The position numbers and the translations under genes are program-made. The notes under the pieces were generated by a model, which ran no database searches, was not told the DNA's origin, and saw only the letters and a program-made list of their open reading frames with translations. Positions 38,894-46,898 of a stretch of DNA of 64,000 nucleotides are shown piece by piece. The DNA lies in NCBI RefSeq assembly GCF_000242255.2, contig NC_017033.1, positions 1,550,001 through 1,614,000 of the forward strand, written 5' to 3'. Every line of letters starts with the position of its first letter. Within the stretch, counting starts at the first letter, position 1. The stretch is from Frateuria aurantia DSM 6220. GTDB taxonomy: Bacteria; Pseudomonadota; Gammaproteobacteria; Xanthomonadales; Rhodanobacteraceae.

Positions 38894-38901
38894 GGTAGAC
38901 C

Positions 38902-39342
38902 ATGGCAACGTACAGTTTTCTCGATGTGGCTGCCACGATCACCGGTGTGGGCGGATCTTTCCGCCTCGGTAGTGGTGCGGGTGTGGCTGAGGAAGGCATC
39001 TCGTATGAGATGACCGAAGACAAGAACAACATGACCGTGGGCGCCGATGGCCAGGTGCTGCACGCACTTCATGCCGGCAAGAGCGGTCACATCACCATCC
39101 GGCTTCTGAAGTCGTCGCCCCAGAATGCGAAGCTGCAGGCCATGTATGACGCCCAGTCGTTGTCCAGTGCCACCTGGGGCCAGAACGTCATCAGCATCCG
39201 CAACTCGGCCGTGGGCGACGTGATCGCCTGTACGCAGGTGGCATTCCGCCGCTCGCCGAGCAACACCTACGCGAAAGACCCGAACGTGATGGAGTGGCAG
39301 TTCGATGCCGGCCAGATCGACGCGATTCTTGGCGAATACTGA
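38902..39342 (+). CDS. Tail tube protein (DUF3277)
   Basis: 146 aa. MATYSFLDVAATITGVGGSF, YEMTEDKNNMTVGADGQVLH, ALHAGKSGHITIRLLKSSPQ, NAKLQAMYDAQ and YAKDPNVMEWQFDAGQIDAI are typical of the DUF3277 inner tube, which polymerises inside the sheath. Directly downstream of the sheath gene with GAGG-like ribosome site. Confidence 0.9.
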   Translation: MATYSFLDVAATITGVGGSFRLGSGAGVAEEGISYEMTEDKNNMTVGADGQVLHALHAGKSGHITIRLLKSSPQNAKLQAMYDAQSLSSATWGQNVISIRNSAVGDVIACTQVAFRRSPSNTYAKDPNVMEWQFDAGQIDAILGEY

Positions 39343-39352
39343 GGAATGACCG

Positions 39353-39742
39353 ATGCAGTTTGAAATCAATGGTCGGCAGTACCAGTCGGCCAAGATGGAC
39401 ACCCGTAAGCAGTTCCACGTCGCCCGCCGGCTGGCCCCGGCCATGGGCTCGCTCGCCGCAGTCGCGGCCAGTGGGTCAGTCGACAATCTGTCGGTGCTGA
39501 GCCCGCTGGCATCGGCCATCGCCGCCATGCCGGATGCAGACTGCGATTTCGTGCTGGATGCCTGTCTGGCCGTGGTCAGCCTCAACCAGTCCGGATCGTG
39601 GGTACAGATCGCCAACCGATCCGGAGGCCTGCAGTTCGACGAGATCGAACTGGGCGAGATGCTCCAGATCGCGGCGAAGGTGATCCAGGAGAACCTGGGC
39701 GGTTTTTTGCCCGCAAAGGCCGCACCCCTACCGAAGCAGTAG
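39353..39742 (+). CDS. Tail assembly chaperone, unshifted form
   Basis: 129 aa. MQFEINGRQYQSAKMDTRKQ, FHVARRLAPAMGSLAAVAAS, LSPLASAIAAMPDADCDFVL, DACLAVVSLNQSGSWVQIAN, DEIELGEMLQIAAKVIQENL resembles the tail assembly chaperone of contractile phages. It binds the tape measure during tail assembly and is not in the virion. A slippery heptamer T-TTT-TTG at 39703-39709 lies 11 codons before its stop (see next entry). Confidence 0.82.
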   Translation: MQFEINGRQYQSAKMDTRKQFHVARRLAPAMGSLAAVAASGSVDNLSVLSPLASAIAAMPDADCDFVLDACLAVVSLNQSGSWVQIANRSGGLQFDEIELGEMLQIAAKVIQENLGGFLPAKAAPLPKQ

Positions 39743-39939
39743 GGTCGGCCGGCAGCACGGATGCATGGGCCTGCCTTCCCGACGGGGAGGACTGGCTCCT
39801 GCGCCCCGTCGTGCGAGGCATGTGCAAATTCGAGAGCCTGATCGATGGGACGCTCGACCTAGAGCACATCGCCCTGATGAATGACGCCCTCGATGTCGTC
39901 GACGAGAACCGGATCAAAGCGGAGCGGAAACAGTCATGA
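39353..39939 (+). CDS. Tail assembly chaperone, -1 frameshift product (G/GT-type)
   Basis: If ribosomes slip -1 at T-TTT-TTG (39703-39709) the zero frame (…NLGGFL) continues as FARKGRTPTEAVGSAGSTDA, WACLPDGEDWLLRPVVRGMC, KFESLIDGTLDLEHIALMND, ALDVVDENRIKAERKQS, giving about 195 aa. The downstream frame has strongly protein-like composition (DUF6889-type) and no own start with a good ribosome site except an internal ATG at 39820. Both a G protein and a G-T fusion are typical of tail chaperone genes just before the tape measure. Slippage is inferred. Confidence 0.72.
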
Positions 39940-42188
39940 GTTCGGAAGTCATCCGCGAATACCTGGTGTCGCTCGGCTACAAGATCGATGGCGACAGCGA
40001 GCGCCGATTTACTGAAAGCCTGGGTGGGGCCGCCAAAGATGTTGCGGCCCTGGGAGTCGCAATGGCGGCTGCAGCGACGGCATTTGTTGCTGGCGTGGCC
40101 AAGATTGCCGGCGGCATGGAGCAGCTGTATTTCGCTGCTCAGCGGACCCATGCGGCCGTGGAGAGCATTCAGGCCCTGCAGTACGCAGCCGCCCAGATGG
40201 GATCTAGCGCCGAGGGCGCTGCCGGCTCGCTTGAGTCGCTGGCGCGCTTCATGCGTGAGAACCCGAACGGGGAGAACTTTGTTCGTAGCCTGGGTGTATC
40301 TACCCGCGATGCGAATGGTCAGCTGCGCGACACTACCCAGATCATGGGCGATCTCGGCAAGCGCTTGGCGGCCATGCCGTATTACCGCGCTCGGCAGTAC
40401 GGATCGATGTTCGGGTTCGATGAGCGCACGCTCATGGCCCTGCGCTCGGGCATGGGCCAGTTCACCGACCAGTATCAGCAGATGCTGCGCGTGGCCGGCC
40501 TCAATTCGACCCAGGCGGCAGCCGCGTCGCATGGCTTCATGGTGCAGCTGCGAGAGGTAGCGGCGTGGCTGCAGATCCTCTCCCAGAAGGTCTACACGGA
40601 TCTGGCACAGGGTATTGGCGACGATATTGAGCGCTTCCGGGTCCGTTTTATTGCGGACTTCGGGAAAATCTCGCACATCATCGAGTCAGTGGTGAAAGGC
40701 ATCCTGTGGGCAGTCGACATCGTGACCAGCTTCGGCATGGTGGTGGCCGATGCCATCGAGGGCGTGATTGGCTGGTTTCGTGGACTCGATGCCAATTCGA
40801 AGCATGTCGTGGAGGCCATTGGCGCGATTGCTGCGGCATGGGTAGCGCTTGACGCGGCCATGGATGCCAACCCGATCACGCTGGTGCTGATTCTGGCTGC
40901 GGCAGTCGCCTCCCTATGGAATGACTTCAAGGTCTGGAAGCGGGGCGGAACAAGCCTGATTGATTGGGGTAAATGGAAGCCAGAAATCGATCTGGCGAGC
41001 GCAGGCATTCACCTAATCACCCATGCCATCGAGGCATTGGTGCATATGTTCGAGCGGCTCTGGGAGCAGACGGCAAAGATTCGATCCGCTGGCCTTGGCG
41101 AGATTTCAAAGATTGCCCATGGCATTTGGGATGCAACCTCAGGCGCGCGGCAATGGTCCCTTCAGGCCCAAAAATCCATCTGGGATTGGGCCACCGGCGG
41201 ATCCCCGCAGGTCGGGCAGGACGCGCAGGCACTCGCCGCTGCTGCTAACCAGATCCGCAATCAGGTCACAGGCCTGCCATACGAGCATGGCCGGCCGGGC
41301 CCAGATGCTCCACGAGGCATCCGCAACAACAATCCCTTGAACATCCGTCACGATGGCGGATCGTTCAATGTGTATGCCACGCCGCTTGATGGATTGACAG
41401 CAATGGCTCACCAGTTTGCCCTGTACTACTCGGGCAGGTCCGCCACCGCGCACCATGAGGCACTGCACTCCATTCGTCAGATCATTTCGACGTATGCACC
41501 GCCCAAGGATGGAAACGATACACAGGCCTACATCGCCGACGTCTCCAAGCAGACCGGCATCGATCCAGATGCTGACCTGAATTTTGCTGACCCGGCGCGG
41601 ATGCAGGCATTCATGCAGGCCGTGACGCGCCATGAGAACAGCGGACGGAACCCCTATGACAACAGCCTGTTCGCTCAGGCGATTGCCAATCAGGGGGCAT
41701 ACCCGAAGGCAGTGGGCGTGGATCGAGGATCAAGTTCCGCACAGCTTGCTGATGGCTTCAGAAAGCTCCACGAGCTTGTCAGCACCATTCACGGCAACCT
41801 GCAGGGACCACAGATTCAGGGTCTGCTTTCATCGCTGATGGATGCATACCCGGCGGCCCAGGCAGAGAACAATGGCGCATTGAGCGGAGCCATTGCAGAT
41901 GCGGTGCAGCAGATCCAGAAGCTTCAACCTGGTCAGCAGTTCGATGCTCGGGCACTTACGCAGCGCCTCGACGATCTGTCGCGACCTCGGCTACTTGCAG
42001 ACGCATCCACTGCGGCAGCGGCTGGCCAGCCTGCGGCGTCACGGTCAGGCAACACATTGAACCAGCAGACGAGCATTGTTGTGCATGGCGCCACCGATCC
42101 GCAGGCTACGGCCAAAGCGATTCAGGAGCGGCAGCAATCGGTGAATGAGCGGGTCACTCGGAACATGACGGCAGGGACGGCGACATGA
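39936..42188 (+). CDS. Tape measure protein with embedded muralytic-like domain
   Basis: 750 aa. N-terminus SSEVIREYLVSLGYKIDGDS then Ala-rich helices and transmembrane-like segments (near 265-310: VKGILWAVDIVTSFGMVVAD, GAIAAAWVALDAAMDANPIT, LVLILAAAVASLW). Residues about 458-570 (APRGIRNNNPLNIRHDG, VYATPLDGLTAMAHQFALYY, IRQIISTYAPPKDGNDTQAY) resemble the structural lysozyme-like domain in phage virions. The C-terminus is a coiled coil. It sets tail length, and the domain probably opens peptidoglycan locally at injection. Confidence 0.88.
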   Translation: MSSEVIREYLVSLGYKIDGDSERRFTESLGGAAKDVAALGVAMAAAATAFVAGVAKIAGGMEQLYFAAQRTHAAVESIQALQYAAAQMGSSAEGAAGSLESLARFMRENPNGENFVRSLGVSTRDANGQLRDTTQIMGDLGKRLAAMPYYRARQYGSMFGFDERTLMALRSGMGQFTDQYQQMLRVAGLNSTQAAAASHGFMVQLREVAAWLQILSQKVYTDLAQGIGDDIERFRVRFIADFGKISHIIESVVKGILWAVDIVTSFGMVVADAIEGVIGWFRGLDANSKHVVEAIGAIAAAWVALDAAMDANPITLVLILAAAVASLWNDFKVWKRGGTSLIDWGKWKPEIDLASAGIHLITHAIEALVHMFERLWEQTAKIRSAGLGEISKIAHGIWDATSGARQWSLQAQKSIWDWATGGSPQVGQDAQALAAAANQIRNQVTGLPYEHGRPGPDAPRGIRNNNPLNIRHDGGSFNVYATPLDGLTAMAHQFALYYSGRSATAHHEALHSIRQIISTYAPPKDGNDTQAYIADVSKQTGIDPDADLNFADPARMQAFMQAVTRHENSGRNPYDNSLFAQAIANQGAYPKAVGVDRGSSSAQLADGFRKLHELVSTIHGNLQGPQIQGLLSSLMDAYPAAQAENNGALSGAIADAVQQIQKLQPGQQFDARALTQRLDDLSRPRLLADASTAAAAGQPAASRSGNTLNQQTSIVVHGATDPQATAKAIQERQQSVNERVTRNMTAGTAT

Positions 42189-42805
42189 GCATACTCAGCA
42201 CAGCCGCCGTTCTTGTCGGCGGAACCGTGGCGGATATCCTGATCACGCAGAAGCGGCGAATCGGGACCATTTATCCGCAGGTGACCATCTCGGAGCGCAT
42301 GCACGACGAGCTGGCCATGACGGACAACCCCGTTGATTCGGGTGAGGTCGTCACCGATCACTCATACAAGTTACCGGCCGAGCTGACCATGCGCTGCGGA
42401 TGGAGTGAGAGCGGATCGCTGTTCAATGACATCGACAGTCTGCAGATCGCATCTACTCCCAACGAGGCCTATCAGAACCTGCTTTCCCTGCAGAAATCGC
42501 GCCTTCCGTTCACGGTCACGACCCCGCGTCGACAGTACAGCAACATGCTGATCCGATCCCTGGACGTGACCACGGATGCGGCGACGGCCAATGTACTGAT
42601 GGTCGAGGTGGTCATGCGCGAGGTGATCATTGTCAGTACCCAGCAAACGACCATGGCGGCAGCCGAGGATCAGGCCAGCCCGCAGGACACAGCGGCCACG
42701 ACCAATGGCGGGGTGAAGCAGGCGACGGTGGTCACCGATACATCGGTTTTGAGCAAGATCGGGACGGGTGTAGAAAGTGCATTCTCCGCGATTACTGGAG
42801 GGTAA
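42185..42805 (+). CDS. Baseplate protein (Dit/gp41-like, 206 aa)
   Basis: 206 aa. VGGTVADILITQKRRIGTIY, PQVTISERMHDELAMTDNPV, DSGEVVTDHSYKLPAELTMR, NEAYQNLLSLQKSRLPFTVT, TPRRQYSNMLIRSLDVTTDA matches the phage baseplate protein family found after the tape measure in DUF3383-type phages. It probably forms the ring joining tube and hub. Confidence 0.8.
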   Translation: MSILSTAAVLVGGTVADILITQKRRIGTIYPQVTISERMHDELAMTDNPVDSGEVVTDHSYKLPAELTMRCGWSESGSLFNDIDSLQIASTPNEAYQNLLSLQKSRLPFTVTTPRRQYSNMLIRSLDVTTDAATANVLMVEVVMREVIIVSTQQTTMAAAEDQASPQDTAATTNGGVKQATVVTDTSVLSKIGTGVESAFSAITGG

Positions 42806-42808
42806 AGC

Positions 42809-43123
42809 ATGGCAAAAACTGTCTACCAGATTCCCCTGGATGCGGCCGGCCAGACCATCCAGGCGATGATCGGCTCAGTGCAGTATCAGCTCACCGTTCA
42901 GTGGCGGAAATTCTCCGGCTGGGTGCTAGATATTGCCTCTACGGATGGGACTGCCCTGGTGTCGGGCATTCCGCTTGTCACCGGCGTGGATCTTCTGGGC
43001 CAGTACGGATACCTGGGCATCGGGGGATCTCTGCTCATGGCTACCAATGCCGACCCCGATGCTGTGCCGACCTATGAAAACCTTGGCACGACTAGCAATC
43101 TGTATTTCGTGGTGACCTCATGA
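42809..43123 (+). CDS. Baseplate plug-like protein (104 aa)
   Basis: 104 aa beta-rich protein: YQIPLDAAGQTIQAMIGSVQ, YQLTVQWRKFSGWVLDIAST, GIPLVTGVDLLGQYGYLGIG, NLGTTSNLYFVVTS. This pattern belongs to the small baseplate plug proteins (DUF6983-like). Part of the tight baseplate operon; four-base overlap with the hub gene. Confidence 0.78.
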   Translation: MAKTVYQIPLDAAGQTIQAMIGSVQYQLTVQWRKFSGWVLDIASTDGTALVSGIPLVTGVDLLGQYGYLGIGGSLLMATNADPDAVPTYENLGTTSNLYFVVTS

Positions 43124-44067
43124 GCCAGTCTGCCCAGCAGTATTTGCGCCAGGTACAGCTGGTGATCGGCACCCCTGGCGGCCCGGCGGTCGATGTCTCT
43201 GATCTTCGCGTGACCTTCAATGTGCGCTCAGCTTCGGTCGAGACCCTGAAGTCCGCGAACATCCGGATCTTCAATTTGGCCAAGGCCACAGCATCGAAGG
43301 TGCTCAACGAGTTCACTTACATCGAGCTGCATGCCGGCTACCCGAACAACATGGGCATGATCTTCCGCGGCGAGATCTGTCAGGTGAAGTATGGCCGCGA
43401 TCAGAACATGGTCGATACCGTCACCGAGATCCTGGCCCAGGATGCTGACACGGCTTACAACCAGGCGGTGATCAGCAAGACGCTGGCCAAGGGCTGGACC
43501 TACGAGGATCAGTTCAGTGCGCTGATGCGGCCTTTGAACAAGTACGGGGTCAATCCTGGCTTCTCGCCCAGCCGGACAAACAGCCCGGCACCGCGCGGAA
43601 TCACCATGTACGGCATGGTCCGCGATGAGATGCGGATCCTCGCCGAGGATATGGATTGCGACTGGATCATGGAGGACGGGTTCCTGCACCTGATTCCGTC
43701 CGATGGATATATCCCAGGCAACGTGCCGGTGATCAATGGCATGACGGGTATGGTGGGTATCCCAATGCAGACCATTGAGGGTATTGAGGTGCAGTGCCTG
43801 CTCAATCCCCTGGTAAAGGCGGGCGGGGCGGTGAAGCTCAACAATGCCGAGATCGCCAAGGCGGCCAACCGCGTGCCGACGAATACGACAAACGGCTTGC
43901 AGCCGGTTGCCGGCCTGGATGCGGATGGCTTCTATCGCGTTGCGTGCGTGACGCATACGGGCGACACCAGGGGGCAGCAGTTTTACACCTACATCATCGG
44001 CTATTCGGTCGATCCCAATCAGGCTCGGCCCATGGTTGGCCCCTCAGTTACAGCGGTGCCCGGATAA
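43120..44067 (+). CDS. Baseplate hub protein
   Basis: 315 aa. YLRQVQLVIGTPGGPAVDVS, DLRVTFNVRSASVETLKSAN, IRIFNLAKATASKVLNEFTY, IELHAGYPNNMGMIFRGEIC and later MVRDEMRILAEDMDCDWIME, GFLHLIPSDGYIPGNVPVIN are typical of the gp27-like/phage hub proteins that carry the spike. Ends with an ATG-TAA overlap with the spike gene. Confidence 0.85.
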   Translation: MSQSAQQYLRQVQLVIGTPGGPAVDVSDLRVTFNVRSASVETLKSANIRIFNLAKATASKVLNEFTYIELHAGYPNNMGMIFRGEICQVKYGRDQNMVDTVTEILAQDADTAYNQAVISKTLAKGWTYEDQFSALMRPLNKYGVNPGFSPSRTNSPAPRGITMYGMVRDEMRILAEDMDCDWIMEDGFLHLIPSDGYIPGNVPVINGMTGMVGIPMQTIEGIEVQCLLNPLVKAGGAVKLNNAEIAKAANRVPTNTTNGLQPVAGLDADGFYRVACVTHTGDTRGQQFYTYIIGYSVDPNQARPMVGPSVTAVPG

Positions 44068-44726
44068 TGCGACCCACTGAGCGATACGAGGACCACGAGC
44101 ATGTCCTGCGCGAGATCATGCGCTCTGCGCGCACTCGGCAGTGGACATGCATGCCTGGGCATTTCGTCAGTTTCGATGCCGGCACATGCACCGCCGTCGT
44201 GCAGATTGGGATCGCTGGCCAGCAAACAAGTGACGGCGTATCGACGGCCGTGCCGTATCCCGTGCTGGTCGATGTGCCGGTGCAGTTCCCGCGGGGTGGT
44301 GGTGCGGCGCTCACGTTCCCCATTGCCGAGGGAGATGAGTGCACGGTGCATATCGTGGACCGTGCGATTGATGGCTGGTTTGAGTCCAGTGGCATCCAGC
44401 CGCCGAGCAGCAAGCGACGGCAGGCGATAAGCGATGCGTTTGCAGTCCCCGGCTCTCTGTCGAAGCCTGCTCGGCTGCAGAACATCAGCACGTCCACAGC
44501 GCAGCTGCGGAGTGTGGATGGCAAAACCTATGTTGATCTGGACCCGACTGGCCAAGTGGTGAAAATCACTGCGCCCGGCGGCCTGGTCATCGATGCGCCC
44601 AGCGTCAAATGCAGTGGCACAGTCACAGCATCGGGCGAGATCACCGGCAACGGCATCCCACTGTCCACCCACACTCATTCAGGCGTGCAGTCAGGTTCAA
44701 GCAGTACCGGCAAGCCGCAGGGGTAG
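44067..44726 (+). CDS. Membrane-puncturing spike (gpV/Gp138-like)
   Basis: 219 aa from the ATG at 44067. OB-fold part: MPGHFVSFDAGTCTAVVQIG, VDVPVQFPRGGGAALTFPIA, EGDECTVHIVDRAIDGWFES; then a beta-helical shaft (IDAPSVKCSGTVTASGEITG) and the apex motif LSTHTHSGV, whose His residues coordinate the metal ion at the tip of Gp138/gpV spikes. It pierces the host outer membrane. Confidence 0.88.
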   Translation: MRPTERYEDHEHVLREIMRSARTRQWTCMPGHFVSFDAGTCTAVVQIGIAGQQTSDGVSTAVPYPVLVDVPVQFPRGGGAALTFPIAEGDECTVHIVDRAIDGWFESSGIQPPSSKRRQAISDAFAVPGSLSKPARLQNISTSTAQLRSVDGKTYVDLDPTGQVVKITAPGGLVIDAPSVKCSGTVTASGEITGNGIPLSTHTHSGVQSGSSSTGKPQG

Positions 44727-44728
44727 CC

Positions 44729-45076
44729 ATGATTTACCGAAAACTCAACGCGGCTGGTGACTACTCGTTTGGCGCCGGCCCGGGCGACTTTTACCAAAAC
44801 TCTCCAGAAGCGGTGGCTCAAGCTGTACTGACTCGACTTCGCCTACTGGTAGGCGAGTGGTTCCTTGATACAACTGCCGGCACACCCTGGGCTACCCAGA
44901 TACTTGGCAAGGGCACATCGTCGGTCTACGACAGCGTGATCAAGAATCGCATCCTCGGGACCACTGGCGTCCAATCCATCGACTGCTACAGCAGCTCGGT
45001 GTCCGACCGGAAGCTGTCAGTCACCGCAACCATCACCACCGCATACGGAAGCACGACCGTGGAGGCATCGCTTTGA
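44729..45076 (+). CDS. Baseplate wedge protein (gp25/gpW-like)
   Basis: 115 aa from the ATG at 44729. MIYRKLNAAGDYSFGAGPGD, FYQNSPEAVAQAVLTRLRLL, VGEWFLDTTAGTPWATQILG, KGTSSVYDSVIKNRILGTTG. The GEWFLDTTAGTPW motif is seen in phage wedge proteins of this type. It links the hub to the J-type wedge encoded next. Confidence 0.82.
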   Translation: MIYRKLNAAGDYSFGAGPGDFYQNSPEAVAQAVLTRLRLLVGEWFLDTTAGTPWATQILGKGTSSVYDSVIKNRILGTTGVQSIDCYSSSVSDRKLSVTATITTAYGSTTVEASL

Positions 45077-46251
45077 TCACGACCACGGCCCCGACAATCG
45101 GTGCTTCGGGCATCAGCGCGCCGACCTATGCCGAGATTCTCGCCTACCTACAGGCCAAGATGCAGGCTATCTATGGCGACGACATCTATATCGACCCGGA
45201 CAGTCAGGATGGCCAATTCATCGCCATTCAGGCGCTGGCGATCAGCGATGCGAATGCTGCCGCGATACTGGCATACAACAGCCTGAGCCCATCCACTGCT
45301 CAGACCTCGGCCCTGTCGAACAATGTCAAAATCAATGGGCTTACCCGGAACGTGGCGAGCTATTCCACGGTCACCGTCACATTGGTGGGCGTGGCCGGCA
45401 CGATCATCTCTGGCGGCTCAGTGCAGGATGCATCCGGCAATCTGTGGAGCCTTCCAAGCAAGGTTACGATTCCGTCATCCGGCACAGTCGACGTTACCGC
45501 TACCTGCCAGACCGAGGGCGCCACTGTGGCGGCCGCAGCGTCGCTCACGACTATCGCCACGCCGACGCTTGGGTGGCAGTCGGTCAGTAATGCAGCGGCG
45601 GCGACATTGGGCGATGCTGTCGAAACCGATGCCCAGCTCAGGGTTCGCCAGGCCAACTCGACCATGGCCCCCTCCCAGGGGCCGGCCGACGGCATTGTCG
45701 GCGCGATCTCCGATATCACCGGGGTGACTCGGGTCAAGCTCTACGACAACAACACCAGCGCCGCTGACAGTAATGGCATTCCGGCCTATACGCTTGCTCT
45801 GGTGGTGGAGGGTGGCGATGCCGAGGCCATTGCGAGCGCATTTGCCCTACGGAAAGCGCCGGGTGTGCCCACGGCTGGCACTACCACGCAGACTGTCACC
45901 ACTCCGGGCGGGAGCAGTGTACCGATCAACTTCTATGCTCTGGGCGAGACGACCATCAGTGTTGCCATCGGTCTGAAGGCCGGGTCGGGATATAGCTCGG
46001 CCGTGGGCGAGCTTATTCAGGAGGCGGTAGCTGCTTGGATCAATGCTTTGGACATTGGCGCCCCGGTGGTCTGGAATCGCCTCTACATCCCGGCGAATTT
46101 GTCGGGAGATTCCAGCAGCAGCACCTACGAGATCACCAGCCTGGAGATCTGCATCAGTGGGGGCGCGCTCGGCACCGCGGATCTTGCGATTCCATTCAAC
46201 TCAGCGGCTTATTGCACCGCTGATGATGTGGTGCTGGCGGTGACCTCATGA
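45073..46251 (+). CDS. Baseplate J-like wedge protein
   Basis: 392 aa. APTYAEILAYLQAKMQAIYG, DDIYIDPDSQDGQFIAIQAL, AISDANAAAILAYNSLSPST; central GDAVETDAQLRVRQANSTMA and VTRVKLYDNNTSAADSNGIP; C-terminal beta domain. These are hallmarks of baseplate J/gp47 proteins. A structural wedge subunit. Confidence 0.9.
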   Translation: MITTTAPTIGASGISAPTYAEILAYLQAKMQAIYGDDIYIDPDSQDGQFIAIQALAISDANAAAILAYNSLSPSTAQTSALSNNVKINGLTRNVASYSTVTVTLVGVAGTIISGGSVQDASGNLWSLPSKVTIPSSGTVDVTATCQTEGATVAAAASLTTIATPTLGWQSVSNAAAATLGDAVETDAQLRVRQANSTMAPSQGPADGIVGAISDITGVTRVKLYDNNTSAADSNGIPAYTLALVVEGGDAEAIASAFALRKAPGVPTAGTTTQTVTTPGGSSVPINFYALGETTISVAIGLKAGSGYSSAVGELIQEAVAAWINALDIGAPVVWNRLYIPANLSGDSSSSTYEITSLEICISGGALGTADLAIPFNSAAYCTADDVVLAVTS

Positions 46252-46832
46252 CGGCCTATGTCAGCGACTACACCGGCCTGATTACCTCCGAGCACTCCGA
46301 CAAGCCCAAATTCTCCGCAATGGTCCAGGCCATGGCGCAGTGCTGGGTTGATTACCAGAACGCCATGCAGTCGCTCGTTGATGCGATGAATCTCGACACT
46401 GCGGTCGGCGATCAGCTGGATATTCTCGGCAGGTGGATCGGCATTACCCGCAACATCAACGTGCCGATCGATGATCTGTATTTCGCCTACGACGATGTGG
46501 ATGGCATCGGGCTGGATCTCGGTATCTGGAAGACCCCGAGCGACCCAACGACGGGTGTCACCCAGATGGATGACACCACCTATCGCGCAATCCTGCGAGC
46601 AAAGGTAGGCGCAAATCACTGGGACGGCAGCATCGAGGGACTGGAGCCCATCCTTAGCGCGATCTTCAGCCCAGGCGGAACGACGGCAAAAATCGTCGAC
46701 AACGGCGACATGACCTACAACGTCAATTTGACCGGGACCGAGCCGACCAAGCTGCTCATGACACTGGTCGATGCCGGATACATCCAGTGCGTTCCGGCCG
46801 GCATGGCCGTGACCTACACCTACACCGCATAG
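46248..46832 (+). CDS. Baseplate/tail protein (DUF2612, gpI-like)
   Basis: 194 aa. YTGLITSEHSDKPKFSAMVQ, AMAQCWVDYQNAMQSLVDAM, NLDTAVGDQLDILGRWIGIT, RNINVPIDDLYFAYDDVDGI, DDTTYRAILRAKVGANHWDG, GYIQCVPAGMAVTYTYTA. Characteristic of DUF2612, which takes the place of gpI/tail-fibre adaptor in this phage group. Followed by a terminator and the tail fibre gene. Confidence 0.85.
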   Translation: MTAYVSDYTGLITSEHSDKPKFSAMVQAMAQCWVDYQNAMQSLVDAMNLDTAVGDQLDILGRWIGITRNINVPIDDLYFAYDDVDGIGLDLGIWKTPSDPTTGVTQMDDTTYRAILRAKVGANHWDGSIEGLEPILSAIFSPGGTTAKIVDNGDMTYNVNLTGTEPTKLLMTLVDAGYIQCVPAGMAVTYTYTA

Positions 46833-46858
46833 GCCCGCGTTTGAAACGCGACCCCTGC

Positions 46859-46880
46859 AGGCGCCTTTGAGGCGCCTTTA
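46859..46880 (+). terminator. Intrinsic terminator before the tail fibre gene
   Basis: AGGCGCC-TTTGA-GGCGCCT hairpin followed by TTATTG, 19 bp before the tail fibre ATG. A second small hairpin (CGCGTT..AACGCG) precedes it. Confidence 0.7.
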
Positions 46881-46898
46881 TTGTGCCCAGAGGAAACC

